64,000 nt of DNA from Noviluteimonas sp052115395 (GCA_052115395.1 JBFRGO010000004.1); one strand, 5' to 3'. Shown: positions 9,147-17,115, counted from the first letter of the stretch. Notes: generated from the letters alone by a model not told the origin. Translations and numbers: made by a program.

Positions 9147-11834
9147 ATGAATTGGCTCAACGATCTGCTCCTCAACGACCCGGACCCTTCCGAGACCCGT
9201 GAATGGGTCGAGGCGCTCAAGGCGGTCATCGACAACGACGGCCCCGAACGCGCGCACCAGTTGCTCGACAACATGGTCGAGCTCACCCGCCGCGCGGGCG
9301 CGCACCTGCCCTTCGCGCCGACCACCGAATACATCAACACCATCCCGCCGGCGCTGGAAGCCAAGTCGCCCGGCGACGCGGCGATGGAATGGCGCATCCG
9401 TTCGATCATCCGCTGGAACGCGCTGGCGATGGTCGTGCGCGCCAACCGCAAGCCCGGCGACCTCGGCGGCCACATCGCGTCCTTCGCCTCGGCCGCCACG
9501 CTGTACGACGTGGGCTTCAACCACTTCTGGCGCGGCCCCAGCGCCGAGCACCCCGGCGACCTGCTCTACATCCAGGGCCACAGCTCCCCGGGCATCTACG
9601 CGCGCAGCTTCCTGGAAGGCCGCATCACCGAATCGCAGCTCGACAACTTCCGCATGGAAGTCGACGGCCGCGGCATCTCCTCCTATCCGCACCCCTGGCT
9701 GATGCCCGACTACTGGCAGACGCCGACGGTCAGCATGGGCCTGGGCCCGATCTCGGCGATCTACCAGGCGCGCTTCTGGAAGTACCTGGAAGGCCGCGGC
9801 CTGATGCCGAAGACCGACCGCAAGGTGTGGTGCTTCCTCGGCGACGGCGAGACGGATGAGCCCGAATCGCTCGGCGCGATCTCCGTCGCCGGCCGCGAAG
9901 GCCTCGACAACCTGGTCTTCGTCATCAACTGCAACCTGCAGCGCCTGGACGGCCCGGTGCGCGGCAACGGCAAGATCATCCAGGAACTCGAAGGCGGCTT
10001 CCGCGGCGCCGGCTGGAACGTCATCAAGCTCATCTGGGGCAGCTACTGGGATCCGCTCCTGGCGCGAGACACGCATGGCGTGCTCAAGAAGCTGATGATG
10101 GAAACCGTCGACGGCGAGTACCAGAACTGCAAGGCCTTCGGCGGCGCGTACACGCGCGAGCATTTCTTCGGCAAGTACCCGGAGACGGCCGCGATGGTGG
10201 CCAACCTCTCCGACGACGACATCTGGCGCCTCAACCGCGGCGGCCACGATCCGCACAAGGTCTACGCGGCCTACGACCAGGCCACCAAGACCAAGGGCAT
10301 GCCGACCGTCATCCTCGCCAAGACGGTGAAGGGCTACGGCATGGGCGCGGCGGGCGAAGCGCTCAACCCGACGCACCAGACCAAGAAGCTCGACGACGAA
10401 GCCGTCCGCATCTTCCGCGACCGCTTCAACATCCCGGTCACCGACGACCAGCTGAAGGACAGCGCCGTGCCGTTCTTCCACCCGGGCGAGAAGTCGCCGG
10501 AAGTGGAATACCTGCAGGAACGTCGCCGCGCGCTCGGCGGCCATTTGCCGCAGCGTCGTCGCAAGGCCACGCAATCGCTGACCGCGCCGAAGCTCGAAGT
10601 GTTCGACCGTTTGCTCAAGAGCAGCGGCGACCGCGAAATCAGCACGACGATGGCCTTCGTGCAGAGCCTGTCGATCATCCTGCGCGACAAGGAAGTGGGC
10701 CCGCGCTGCGTGCCGCTCGTCGCGGACGAGGCGCGCACCTTCGGCATGGAGGGCATGTTCCGCCAGCTGGGCATCTACGCCCCGCACGGGCAGAAGTACA
10801 AGCCGGTCGACCGCGACCAGCTGATGTATTACCGCGAGGATTCCGCCGGCCAGGTGCTGGAAGAAGGCATCACCGAATGCGGCGCGTTCTCCAGTTGGTT
10901 GGCCGCGGCCACCAGCTACAGCACCAACGATCTGCAGATGGTGCCGTTCTACATCTACTACTCGATGTTCGGCTTCCAGCGCATCGGCGACAGCGCGTGG
11001 CAGGCGGCGGACATGCGCGCGCGCGGCTTCCTCCTCGGCGCCACCGCCGGCCGCACCACGCTCAACGGCGAAGGCCTGCAACACGAAGACGGCCACAGCC
11101 AGGTCTTCGCGAGCGTCATCCCGAACTGCAAGAGCTACGACCCGACCTTCGGTTACGAAGTGGCGGTGATCCTGCAGCACGGCATGAAGCGCATGATGGA
11201 AGAACAGCGCGACGAGTATTTCTATCTCACGCTGATGAACGAAAACTACGCACACCCCGACATGCCCGCCGGTGCCGAAGACGGCATCATCAAGGGCATG
11301 TACCTGCTGCGCGACGCCGGCAAGCCGAAGAAGGGCGAGCAGCGCGTGCAACTGATGGGTAGCGGCACCATCCTGCGCGAAGCGATCGCGGCGGCGGAAT
11401 TGCTCGACAAGGACTTCGGCGTCACCGCCGACATCTGGAGCTGCCCGAGCTTCAACGAACTCGCGCGCGACGGCTTCGATGTCGAGCGTTGGAACCGCCT
11501 GCATCCGGAAGACAAGCCGCGCAAGGCGTATGTCGCCGAATGCCTGGAAGGCCGCCAGGGCCCGGCGATCGCGGCGACCGATTACATCCGCACCTTCGCC
11601 GAGCAGATCCGCGGCTTCGTGCCGATGCATTACACCGTGCTCGGCACCGACGGCTTCGGCCGTTCGGACACGCGCGCGAACCTGCGTCGCCACTTCGAAG
11701 TGGATCGCTTCTACATCGCGCATGCGGCGATTGCGGCGCTTGCGGCGGAAGGGAAGATGGCCGGGAAGGATGTCGCGCGCGCGATCAAGTTGTACAAGAT
11801 CGATGTGGAGCGGGGGAATCCGTTGCACGCTTGA
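9147..11834 (+). CDS. aceE: Pyruvate dehydrogenase E1 component, homodimeric type
   Basis: First enzyme of the pyruvate dehydrogenase complex: thiamine-diphosphate-dependent decarboxylation of pyruvate and transfer of acetyl to E2 lipoyl groups. The 895 residues are normal for gammaproteobacterial AceE. Visible marks are EMRIRSIIRWNA-like N-terminal sequence (WRIRSIIRWNALAMV), HSSPGIYARSFLEGR, the TPP/Mg loop GDGETDEPE at about 231-239 ending in NCNLQRLDGPV, and the C-terminal GTDGFGRSDTR. E2 and E3 genes are not next to it, so it is transcribed alone and is followed by a strong terminator. Confidence 0.98.
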   Translation: MNWLNDLLLNDPDPSETREWVEALKAVIDNDGPERAHQLLDNMVELTRRAGAHLPFAPTTEYINTIPPALEAKSPGDAAMEWRIRSIIRWNALAMVVRANRKPGDLGGHIASFASAATLYDVGFNHFWRGPSAEHPGDLLYIQGHSSPGIYARSFLEGRITESQLDNFRMEVDGRGISSYPHPWLMPDYWQTPTVSMGLGPISAIYQARFWKYLEGRGLMPKTDRKVWCFLGDGETDEPESLGAISVAGREGLDNLVFVINCNLQRLDGPVRGNGKIIQELEGGFRGAGWNVIKLIWGSYWDPLLARDTHGVLKKLMMETVDGEYQNCKAFGGAYTREHFFGKYPETAAMVANLSDDDIWRLNRGGHDPHKVYAAYDQATKTKGMPTVILAKTVKGYGMGAAGEALNPTHQTKKLDDEAVRIFRDRFNIPVTDDQLKDSAVPFFHPGEKSPEVEYLQERRRALGGHLPQRRRKATQSLTAPKLEVFDRLLKSSGDREISTTMAFVQSLSIILRDKEVGPRCVPLVADEARTFGMEGMFRQLGIYAPHGQKYKPVDRDQLMYYREDSAGQVLEEGITECGAFSSWLAAATSYSTNDLQMVPFYIYYSMFGFQRIGDSAWQAADMRARGFLLGATAGRTTLNGEGLQHEDGHSQVFASVIPNCKSYDPTFGYEVAVILQHGMKRMMEEQRDEYFYLTLMNENYAHPDMPAGAEDGIIKGMYLLRDAGKPKKGEQRVQLMGSGTILREAIAAAELLDKDFGVTADIWSCPSFNELARDGFDVERWNRLHPEDKPRKAYVAECLEGRQGPAIAATDYIRTFAEQIRGFVPMHYTVLGTDGFGRSDTRANLRRHFEVDRFYIAHAAIAALAAEGKMAGKDVARAIKLYKIDVERGNPLHA

Positions 11835-11842
11835 TAGGATTG

Positions 11843-11875
11843 AAAGAAGGGCGCCGGAAGGCGCCTTTCTTTTTG
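11843..11875 (+). terminator. Rho-independent terminator of aceE
   Basis: A 13-bp stem with core GGCGCC, loop GGAA, GGCGCC, extended outward by A-rich and T-rich arms (AAAGAAG against TTTCTTT) and ending in T residues. It starts 8 bases after the aceE stop. Confidence 0.9.
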
Positions 11876-12034
11876 GTCGAGTCTCATCGGAAAAAAGACG
11901 AACCCAATCTATCGAAAATCCTCGGCGCGAAACCGCGTTCGAAGTAAGAACAGCCAAATCGGCATGAGCCTTGGATGTGGCGTGAAGCGCACTTCTTCGA
12001 ATCCTGCAATTGCAGGGCCCGCAAAATCGGCAAC

Positions 12035-12058
12035 AAAAAGGGCGCCTTCAAGGCACCC
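12035..12058 (-). terminator. Rho-independent terminator downstream of the tRNA gene
   Basis: Reading the minus strand: GGGTGCC, loop TTGAA, GGCGCCC (seven pairs including one G-T), then TTTTTG. It lies about 43 bases after the tRNA 3' end in the same direction, which supports the tRNA being a transcribed unit. Confidence 0.8.
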
Positions 12059-12100
12059 TCCCAAGGTTGCTATCCCTGTTGTTGCGACGCTCGCGGAAAA

Positions 12101-12174
12101 AGGCCCGGGTGGGACTCGAACCCACAACCACTGTCTTGCGAAGACTACGCTCTATCCAATTGAGCTACCGGGCC
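12101..12174 (-). tRNA. tRNA gene, anticodon loop TTCGCAA (CGC); amino-acid identity uncertain
   Basis: Cloverleaf seen on the minus strand: acceptor GGCCCGG pairs perfectly with CCGGGCC; D arm GCTC/GAGC with loop AATTGGATA; T arm GTGGG/CCCAC with loop TTCGAGT; variable loop TGGTT. The anticodon loop TTCGCAA gives CGC, which would read alanine codon GCG. Oddities: the anticodon stem TAGTC/GACAG has an A-A mismatch, pair 3-70 is C-G rather than the G-U that alanyl-tRNA synthetase needs, the base after the acceptor is T, and no CCA is encoded. The body, including A20 in the D loop, looks more like tRNA-Arg. It is followed by a T run and a terminator. Confidence 0.75.
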
Positions 12175-12345
12175 AATTCGTCGCAGCCCCAAAGTAGCGA
12201 GCGCCACTCGCGCCATGAAGGACTTGGACGTATGTACGGAAGCGTCGTTTGGACAGAGAGCAAAATGCACGAAGTGCAGCCCGCAATCGCCTGCGGGAGG
12301 TTGACGAGCTTGACAAGCAGACGCGGGGAGGACGACCATCACCCC

Positions 12346-12388
12346 GTCTTGCGAAGACTGTGCGGCCGCAAGGCCGACTGAGCTACCC
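12346..12388 (-). other. Partial tRNA-like sequence sharing arms with the neighbouring tRNA
   Basis: The minus strand repeats the D-arm start GGTAGCTCA and the exact 14-base anticodon arm AGTCTTCGCAAGAC of the tRNA at 12101-12174. The D loop is replaced by a GC palindrome (GGCC...GGCC) and no T arm or acceptor mate follows. It looks like a broken tRNA copy or a tRNA-mimicking part of a small RNA. Confidence 0.55.
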
Positions 12389-12390
12389 AA

Positions 12391-12421
12391 GAGGCCAACT
12401 GAAAGGTTGGCCTCTTTTTTG
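12391..12421 (+). terminator. Strong intrinsic terminator facing right
   Basis: Stem GAGGCCAAC / GTTGGCCTC (9 bp) with a short loop, followed by six or more T on the plus strand. No plus-strand gene lies directly upstream, so it may end a small RNA covering about 12260-12421. The minus-strand gene at 12423 has no T run on its side of this stem. Confidence 0.75.
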
Positions 12422-12422
12422 T

Positions 12423-12854
12423 TTACGCGGCCGCAGGCCCCTTCGTCATCGCCCGACAAACGTAATAAAACGCCAGCGCACTCAACGCCCCGATCGGCGC
12501 GAACACCAACAGCACCTCGAACCAATCGCCCCACGTATCGCCCTGGTCGCCCCACGGCGCACCGGGCAACGCGAGCAACGACACCGGCACCATCGCGACG
12601 ATCGCGCCCACGGCCATCATCGGCCACGCGCGGAACTTCTGCTTCGCGAACAACCAGGCCACCGCCGGCAGTCCCAGAACCGCCAGGTGCACGAGCGCGA
12701 TGCCGAACGTCAGCGCGGCCACGTACCCAACCCACGTGATCCAGCCGTCTTCTTCGCGGAAGAACAACATCAGCGAACACACGGCGAGCGTCGGAACTGC
12801 GGCGCCCGCGAGCGTGGCCAACACGAGCGCGAGTGCGCGTGGCTTCTGTTGCAT
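12423..12854 (-). CDS. Small membrane protein of unknown function (143 aa)
   Basis: Four likely membrane spans: LALVLATLAGAAVPTLAVCS, a segment around YVAALTFGIALVHLAVLGLP, PMMAVGAIVAMVPVSLLALP and a C-terminal LLVFAPIGALSALAFYYVC. A charged, tryptophan-containing loop (GDQGDTWGDW) sits before the last span. No family is recognised. The start at ATG 12854 (MQQKPRA) is preferred over 18 upstream codons that add only basic residues. The gene follows the 12883-14058 gene after 28 bases and is probably cotranscribed with it. Confidence 0.7.
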   Translation of the reverse strand: MQQKPRALALVLATLAGAAVPTLAVCSLMLFFREEDGWITWVGYVAALTFGIALVHLAVLGLPAVAWLFAKQKFRAWPMMAVGAIVAMVPVSLLALPGAPWGDQGDTWGDWFEVLLVFAPIGALSALAFYYVCRAMTKGPAAA

Positions 12855-12882
12855 GGTCCGGCCCCTTGGTGATGCAAACACG

Positions 12883-14058
12883 TTAGCGCGTGACCGACAT
12901 CCTGCCATCGGCGCCGCGCTGGATCTTCCACCCGTCGTCCAGCTTCAGCGTCATTTTATCCGGCACGGGCCAGGGCACGTACGCCGCGTTCCAGTCCTTG
13001 ACGATGCGCAGCGGCGCGCCCTCCACCCGCACCGTGCCCCAGTCGCTGGTCAGCGTGATCTTGTCGTAGACCTGCGACCCGTCGGGCATCGGCGTGACGC
13101 GGTTGGGGTCGAAGTCGAGCTGGATCTTCGCCAGCGGCAGGTGCAGGCCGTTGGCCTCCGACGTGCGTTGCGTGGCCTCGTCGATGATCCGCTTGAGGTG
13201 CGTGGCGCGGTCGGCTTCCTCGTGCGCGATGGCGACGCCGTCGTAGGCGGCGGGCATCGGCTTGCGCGAGGTCTTGATCGGGATCAGGTCGGGCAGGTCG
13301 GCGTCGGGCGTCTTCGCGATCGTCGTCTTCCAGTTCGGCGCGAGTGAGTCGAGCAACAAGCCCCACGCCGGACCACTCACATACGCGAAGCTGCGCGCGT
13401 ACGACGGCCGGTCGTTGCCGTGTTGCAGGCTGTCGATGGCCAGCGCCTTCCCATCGCCCGACAACACCGTGCCCGTGTATTCGGCCAGGCCTTCGTGGCG
13501 CATCTGCGCGCGTTCGTCGTTGCGCGCGGTGGCATCGGACAGGCGTTGCTGCCGAAAGGCGAGGGCCTGCGCGACGTGCCGCTTGCGTTCGGAACCGGTG
13601 GTCGTCAGCGCGCGCTCGAGCGCCTTCCACTCCAGGCGCATCGACACGCGCGCCTGCTCCGATTCCAGATGCGCGGCGACCGCCATGTTCTCCGGAAAAC
13701 CGAGCGCGGCCTGCTGCACATGGAAGGACTCGTGATACACGAGGCGACGCATGGCCGCATCGCCATCGGGCAAAGGCGCGAGCAACATCACCCACTTGCG
13801 GCCGCCCCAGTCGACGGAGGTATTCGCGCGCGTCGACGGCAAGGGCGCCGATGAAGCGGTGATGCTCGTCCAGATGATCGTGCCGTCCTGGGCCACCAGC
13901 ACCACCGGCGCGCAGAGCGAAACATTCCAGACCGTGCGCCCCGCGGTGTCGCAATGGGCGACGTAATCCTCGAGCGCAGGCGGCGCGGTCGTCTCCTCCA
14001 CCGCGAGCGAAACCGCCGGCACGAGCGCCAGCAAGGACAGCCACTTCGCGATCGCCAT
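12883..14058 (-). CDS. Exported putative zinc metallopeptidase with HExxH motif (391 aa)
   Basis: The N-terminus MAIAKWLSLLALVPAVSLA is a signal peptide. The chain has HESFH at about residues 115-119 within VYHESFHVQQ, and further on EGLAEYTG, fitting the HExxH...E zinc-site pattern of gluzincin peptidases. The rest is uncharacterised: a helical middle with repeated Arg/Gln and a C-terminal beta-rich part. It is predicted to be periplasmic. The function is inferred only from the motif pair. Start ATG 14058 is chosen for the signal peptide. It diverges from the 14180 gene, which is also exported. Confidence 0.7.
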   Translation of the reverse strand: MAIAKWLSLLALVPAVSLAVEETTAPPALEDYVAHCDTAGRTVWNVSLCAPVVLVAQDGTIIWTSITASSAPLPSTRANTSVDWGGRKWVMLLAPLPDGDAAMRRLVYHESFHVQQAALGFPENMAVAAHLESEQARVSMRLEWKALERALTTTGSERKRHVAQALAFRQQRLSDATARNDERAQMRHEGLAEYTGTVLSGDGKALAIDSLQHGNDRPSYARSFAYVSGPAWGLLLDSLAPNWKTTIAKTPDADLPDLIPIKTSRKPMPAAYDGVAIAHEEADRATHLKRIIDEATQRTSEANGLHLPLAKIQLDFDPNRVTPMPDGSQVYDKITLTSDWGTVRVEGAPLRIVKDWNAAYVPWPVPDKMTLKLDDGWKIQRGADGRMSVTR

Positions 14059-14179
14059 GGGGGCATTCCGGATGGGCACGGGCCGATTGTGCGACAGATT
14101 GGCCCCTTTCTCGTTCCAGTCCCGGCCACATACGCGGCGATACACTGGACATTCCCCCGTCGACACGTGCCCCCATCAC

Positions 14180-14962
14180 ATGCCGCGTCTCCGTTTGCAC
14201 CAGGCCATCGCCACCCTCGCGATCGCCTGCGCCGCGCTTCCCACCCTCGCAGCCGACCCCTCCCTCCGCGACACCGGCGACGCCACCCACCTCTTCGGCT
14301 ATCGCCCGAAGCCCGGCATGGAGTCGCAGTTCGACGCCGGCTACAAACGCCATCTCGATTGGCATCGCACGCACGACGATCCGCTGGTCTGGTACGGCTG
14401 GTACGTCACGCACGGGCCGCGGATGGGCATGTTCATCGACGGCACCTTCGGCGCCCCGTTCGCGGCGCTCGACAATCGCGTCGCACCCGCCGAAGACGGC
14501 AAGGACGCCGACCGCACCTTCCTTCCCTATGGCGAACCGATCGATCGCACGGTCTACCGCGTGCGCCGCGACCTCAGCAACGGCACGCCGCTCGAACAGT
14601 GGCAACCCACGCACATGGTGCAGGTCTACACGTACAAGGTGCGCATCGGCCGCAGCGAGCGCTTCGAAAAAATCGTCAAACGCATGCGCGTCGCACTCGA
14701 TACGACGAAACCCAAGTCGTCGTTCACCTGGTACGAAGGCATGGGCGGCACGCCGACCCCGGGTTACATGCTGATCGTCTCGCGCGATGGCTGGGCGAGT
14801 TTCGACGAAGGCCGCGGCGGACTCGAAGGCGTGCTCGCGTCGGTGGAAGACCCGACGGTGCGACAGCAATTGCTGGAAGGGTATGCGGCGTCGGTGGAGG
14901 ACGTGCAGTCGGAGATCTGGAGTTACCGCAGCGACCTCAGCCTGATTCCGCAAACCCCGTGA
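14180..14962 (+). CDS. Exported protein of unknown function (260 aa)
   Basis: Signal peptide MPRLRLHQAIATLAIACAALPTLAA, then a soluble domain rich in Trp and Tyr (HLDWHRTHDDPLVWYGWYVT, SSFTWYEGMGGTPTPGYML). No family is recognised. The mature protein looks globular and periplasmic with no Cys pair or repeat. It is divergent from the HExxH protein gene; the 121-base gap has room for two promoters. Confidence 0.75.
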   Translation: MPRLRLHQAIATLAIACAALPTLAADPSLRDTGDATHLFGYRPKPGMESQFDAGYKRHLDWHRTHDDPLVWYGWYVTHGPRMGMFIDGTFGAPFAALDNRVAPAEDGKDADRTFLPYGEPIDRTVYRVRRDLSNGTPLEQWQPTHMVQVYTYKVRIGRSERFEKIVKRMRVALDTTKPKSSFTWYEGMGGTPTPGYMLIVSRDGWASFDEGRGGLEGVLASVEDPTVRQQLLEGYAASVEDVQSEIWSYRSDLSLIPQTP

Positions 14963-15073
14963 CTGCTCCACCCATCGGACCAAGCGCCCAAACATTGCAC
15001 CGCAACACGTTTCCCGCCACCCGGCCCGCTATGCTCCGCGGAGGGGTCAGTCACCAGTTTCGGAGACAGGGGC

Positions 15074-15499
15074 ATGCGGCGCCGCCGTAAGAAGAACCGT
15101 GGATTGCGTTGGACGCTCGCGCTCGTCGCCGTCGCCGTGCTGGCGTATGTCGGCCTCCAATACTGGAAAGGCCACCTGCCGATCAAACCGGAAAGTCAGG
15201 CGACGCCGGCGCCCGCCGTGAGCACCGTCGTGCAACCGGTCCCGTTGCCGCCGCCGACACCGGCCACCGTCGCGAAAGCCGCCACGCCGACGTCGACCTT
15301 CATGGCCGAAGCCGAATCCCGCGACGCCGCCGCCCGCGCCGTGCGCGAACAAACCCTCAAGGTCCAGCAGAAACTCCGCCAGGACAACCGCGCTCGCGCA
15401 CAGGCGGCCGAGCGACCGTCGGAAAACGAACGCTGCATCAACGGCCAGCGCATGAAGCGCGTGGACAACGGATGGGTGCAGGCCGGCGGGGATTGCTGA
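15074..15499 (+). CDS. Membrane-anchored small protein with proline/alanine linker (141 aa)
   Basis: A very basic N-terminus (MRRRRKKNRG) precedes one membrane span (LRWTLALVAVAVLAYVGLQYW). Then come a Pro/Ala/Thr-rich linker, a charged helical stretch rich in Gln/Arg, and a C-terminal motif with two Cys (ERCINGQRMKRVDNGWVQ, ending GGDC). This suggests an inner-membrane protein with a periplasmic, disulfide-stabilised tail. Function unknown. Its stop is adjacent to the stop of the opposing gene. Confidence 0.7.
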   Translation: MRRRRKKNRGLRWTLALVAVAVLAYVGLQYWKGHLPIKPESQATPAPAVSTVVQPVPLPPPTPATVAKAATPTSTFMAEAESRDAAARAVREQTLKVQQKLRQDNRARAQAAERPSENERCINGQRMKRVDNGWVQAGGDC

Positions 15500-15877
15500 T
15501 CAATCGGCCAGCGGCCCGGTCCCGTGCCGCGACACCACGCGCCACGCCCCATCGCGCCGCATCCAGACATCGGTGACGAGAAACACGCCACTCCAATCGA
15601 GCCCGCCGACGGTCGCCTCCTGACGCGACCGCCCATGCACGATGGCCACGTCCTCGCCCAACGGACGCACGCGCAGCTCGAGCCACTCGAACGCCGTCCC
15701 CGAAATCGGCCCCATCGCCCCCTCAAGCCACGCCGCCTTCGGCATCAACACACCGCGCGCGCTGGTGAGCAGGAAGTCGTCGGCGAGGATCGCCTCGCAC
15801 ACCGCGCGATCCTTGCGCAGCCACGCGGACATCCACGCCGCCTCCAGGGCGGGCAGCGCCGTCTCCGCATCGGACAT
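15500..15877 (-). CDS. NTF2-like protein, SnoaL/DUF4440 type (125 aa)
   Basis: Small cone-shaped NTF2-like fold: helix LEAAWMSAWLRKDRAVCEAILADDFLLTS, then strands with VRPLGEDVAIVHGRS and the closing VTDVWMRRDGAWRVVSRHGT typical of DUF4440. Members bind small ligands or act as ketosteroid-isomerase-like enzymes; the activity here cannot be predicted. Start could be 15877 or five codons earlier. It lies directly downstream of the 15896-16432 gene. Confidence 0.8.
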   Translation of the reverse strand: MSDAETALPALEAAWMSAWLRKDRAVCEAILADDFLLTSARGVLMPKAAWLEGAMGPISGTAFEWLELRVRPLGEDVAIVHGRSRQEATVGGLDWSGVFLVTDVWMRRDGAWRVVSRHGTGPLAD

Positions 15878-15895
15878 GGCGACGTTCTCCACAGA

Positions 15896-16432
15896 TCAGA
15901 TGACAGCGCGAACGTGGAACCCCAGCGCACCGGCCACGGCCGGCACCGCCTCGTCGTCCGACCGCGCCGCGATCCACCCCGCGACATGCTCGCTGCCGCC
16001 CTCCCACGACCACAGCGAGTAACCCCGCTCCCGCAACTGCACCGCCGCCCGCGAGAGCAGCGACCCGACATCCGCATCGGCGAGCGCGTCGTCCGCCTCG
16101 TCGTCCAGGTCCCAATCCACCCGTACCCCGACCCGCGCCGCGAGCTCGTCGATCGCCTCGACCACCCCGCCCGCATCGTCCTCGGGCAGGAAGAACCCCG
16201 CCTTCCAGTCGATCGCATCGCGGATGGCGTCGATGGGCTCCGCCCCGGAGGCGAGCGCATCGCGGATCTCGGAAAACTGCAGCTGCGCCGAATCCTCGTC
16301 CCCCGGATTGATCAGGAGGAGCAGCTGCCAGGCGACGGCCTCGAGCGCAGCGTCCTCGTCGAGTTCGGACGAGGGGGAGAAGGACGCGGAGAAGTTGTCG
16401 TCGGGGTCGAAGTTGTCGAAGTCGGGGAGCAT
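15896..16432 (-). CDS. Acidic hypothetical protein, possibly DUF6630-like (178 aa)
   Basis: Strongly acidic protein (MLPDFDNFDPDDNF at the start), with a helix LEAVAWQLLLLINPGDEDSA, the segment IDAIRDAIDWKAGFFLPEDD, and a hydrophobic C-terminal region about a Trp pair (YSLWSWEGGSEHVAGWI). The helix-plus-WKAGFF pattern recalls DUF6630, but this is from memory and tentative. Cytosolic. Probably cotranscribed with the DUF4440 gene downstream (18-base gap). Confidence 0.65.
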   Translation of the reverse strand: MLPDFDNFDPDDNFSASFSPSSELDEDAALEAVAWQLLLLINPGDEDSAQLQFSEIRDALASGAEPIDAIRDAIDWKAGFFLPEDDAGGVVEAIDELAARVGVRVDWDLDDEADDALADADVGSLLSRAAVQLRERGYSLWSWEGGSEHVAGWIAARSDDEAVPAVAGALGFHVRAVI

Positions 16433-16476
16433 GAGCGGAAGGGTACGCCTGGGGCGTGGAGGCGGGGAGGGCTGAG

Positions 16477-16510
16477 CCCCTCTCCCTCCGGCAGAGGGTG
16501 GGGGAGAGGG
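16477..16510. repeat. REP-type palindrome
   Basis: Inverted repeat CCCTCTCCC (16478-16486) and GGGAGAGGG (16502-16510) around a loop with an AGAGGG copy. Such CTCTCCC/GGGAGAGG palindromes are common extragenic repeats in Xanthomonadaceae. It directly abuts the 42-bp tandem array. Confidence 0.7.
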
Positions 16511-16524
16511 TCACCGAGGGAATC

Positions 16525-16866
16525 GAAGCACCTCGAAGGCGCTTTGAAGGAGGAATTTTCCCGAATGGAGGACTTCGAACGTGCTCCATTGCCGGAATTT
16601 TCCCCAACGAAGGACTTCAAACGTGCTTCGTAGGCAGAATTTTCCCCGTCGAAACCCTTCAAACGTGCTTCGAAGGCGGAATTTTCCCCAATGAAGCACT
16701 TCGAACGTGCTTTGGAGGAGGAATTTTGCCAACTGACATGCTTCGAACGCATGTCGAAGCAGGAATTTTCCCAACTGACATACCTCGAATGGATCTCGAC
16801 ATACCTCGCGAGCATCTCGAAGGACGAAATTTCCCAACTGACATGCTTTCAACGGATGTCGAAGGA
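16525..16866. repeat. Tandem array of 42-bp units, each with a 7-bp stem/7-nt loop
   Basis: Units of exactly 42 bases start at 16525, 16567, 16609, 16651, 16693, 16735 and 16777 (hairpin positions), with an extra half unit at 16798 and a last unit at 16840. Each unit has an inverted repeat with loop TTCGAAC or close to it, separated by the near-palindrome GGAATTTTCC. Stem arms differ between units but keep pairing: GAAGCAC/GTGCTTT at 16693 and GACATGC/GCATGTC at 16735. Because 42 is a multiple of three, several frames on both strands stay open as 14-residue repeats, but none has a convincing start signal. Confidence 0.9.
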
Positions 16867-16878
16867 CGAACAACGCCT

Positions 16879-17112
16879 TCAAGCGCGAACGCGCGCGCTT
16901 TCATCCCAGCGTTGATGCTCCGCGTCCCAGATGGCGGCGTCCTGCGCGACGCCGATGGCCTGGCGCGTGCTTGCGACGCACTCGTCGTAGGAGCGGTAGG
17001 TGCCGAAGCTGCCGGCGACGGGCTTGAGGCCTTCGTCGAAGAGGAACCAGCGCCAGCGGTTGCGCGAGTTGAGGGAGAGGACGAACTGTTTACGGACATC
17101 CGACATGGACAT
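16879..17112 (-). CDS. YegP-like (DUF1508) small protein (77 aa)
   Basis: One short beta-rich module, FVLSLNSRNRWRWFLFDEGLKPVAGSFGTYRSYDECVAS, matching the DUF1508/UPF0339 pattern in which a Trp-containing strand is followed by a GxYxS-type turn and a helix. Family members are small cytosolic proteins of unknown role. The start is ATG 17112, or ATG 17106 two codons in; an AGGAG sits just upstream, inside an RNA hairpin arm. The gene's 3' end lies next to the tandem array. Confidence 0.7.
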   Translation of the reverse strand: MSMSDVRKQFVLSLNSRNRWRWFLFDEGLKPVAGSFGTYRSYDECVASTRQAIGVAQDAAIWDAEHQRWDESARVRA

Positions 17113-17115
17113 GCT

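Noticed and set aside
9108..11957. Long minus-strand open frame opposite aceE
   Set aside because: Mirror of the highly biased aceE codons; no motif, and the frame ends exactly around aceE.
12423..12445. Terminator of the 12423 membrane gene at 12391-12421
   Set aside because: On the minus strand the stem is followed by TTGGG rather than a T run, so it terminates mainly rightward.
16525..16866. CRISPR array
   Set aside because: Units are contiguous and degenerate with no spacers of constant length and unrelated sequence; no Cas genes in the window.
16511..16882. Minus-strand repeat peptide in the array
   Set aside because: Starts with TTG without a ribosome site and loses the repeat at both ends; base pairing of the hairpins explains the pattern better. 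Not excluded entirely.
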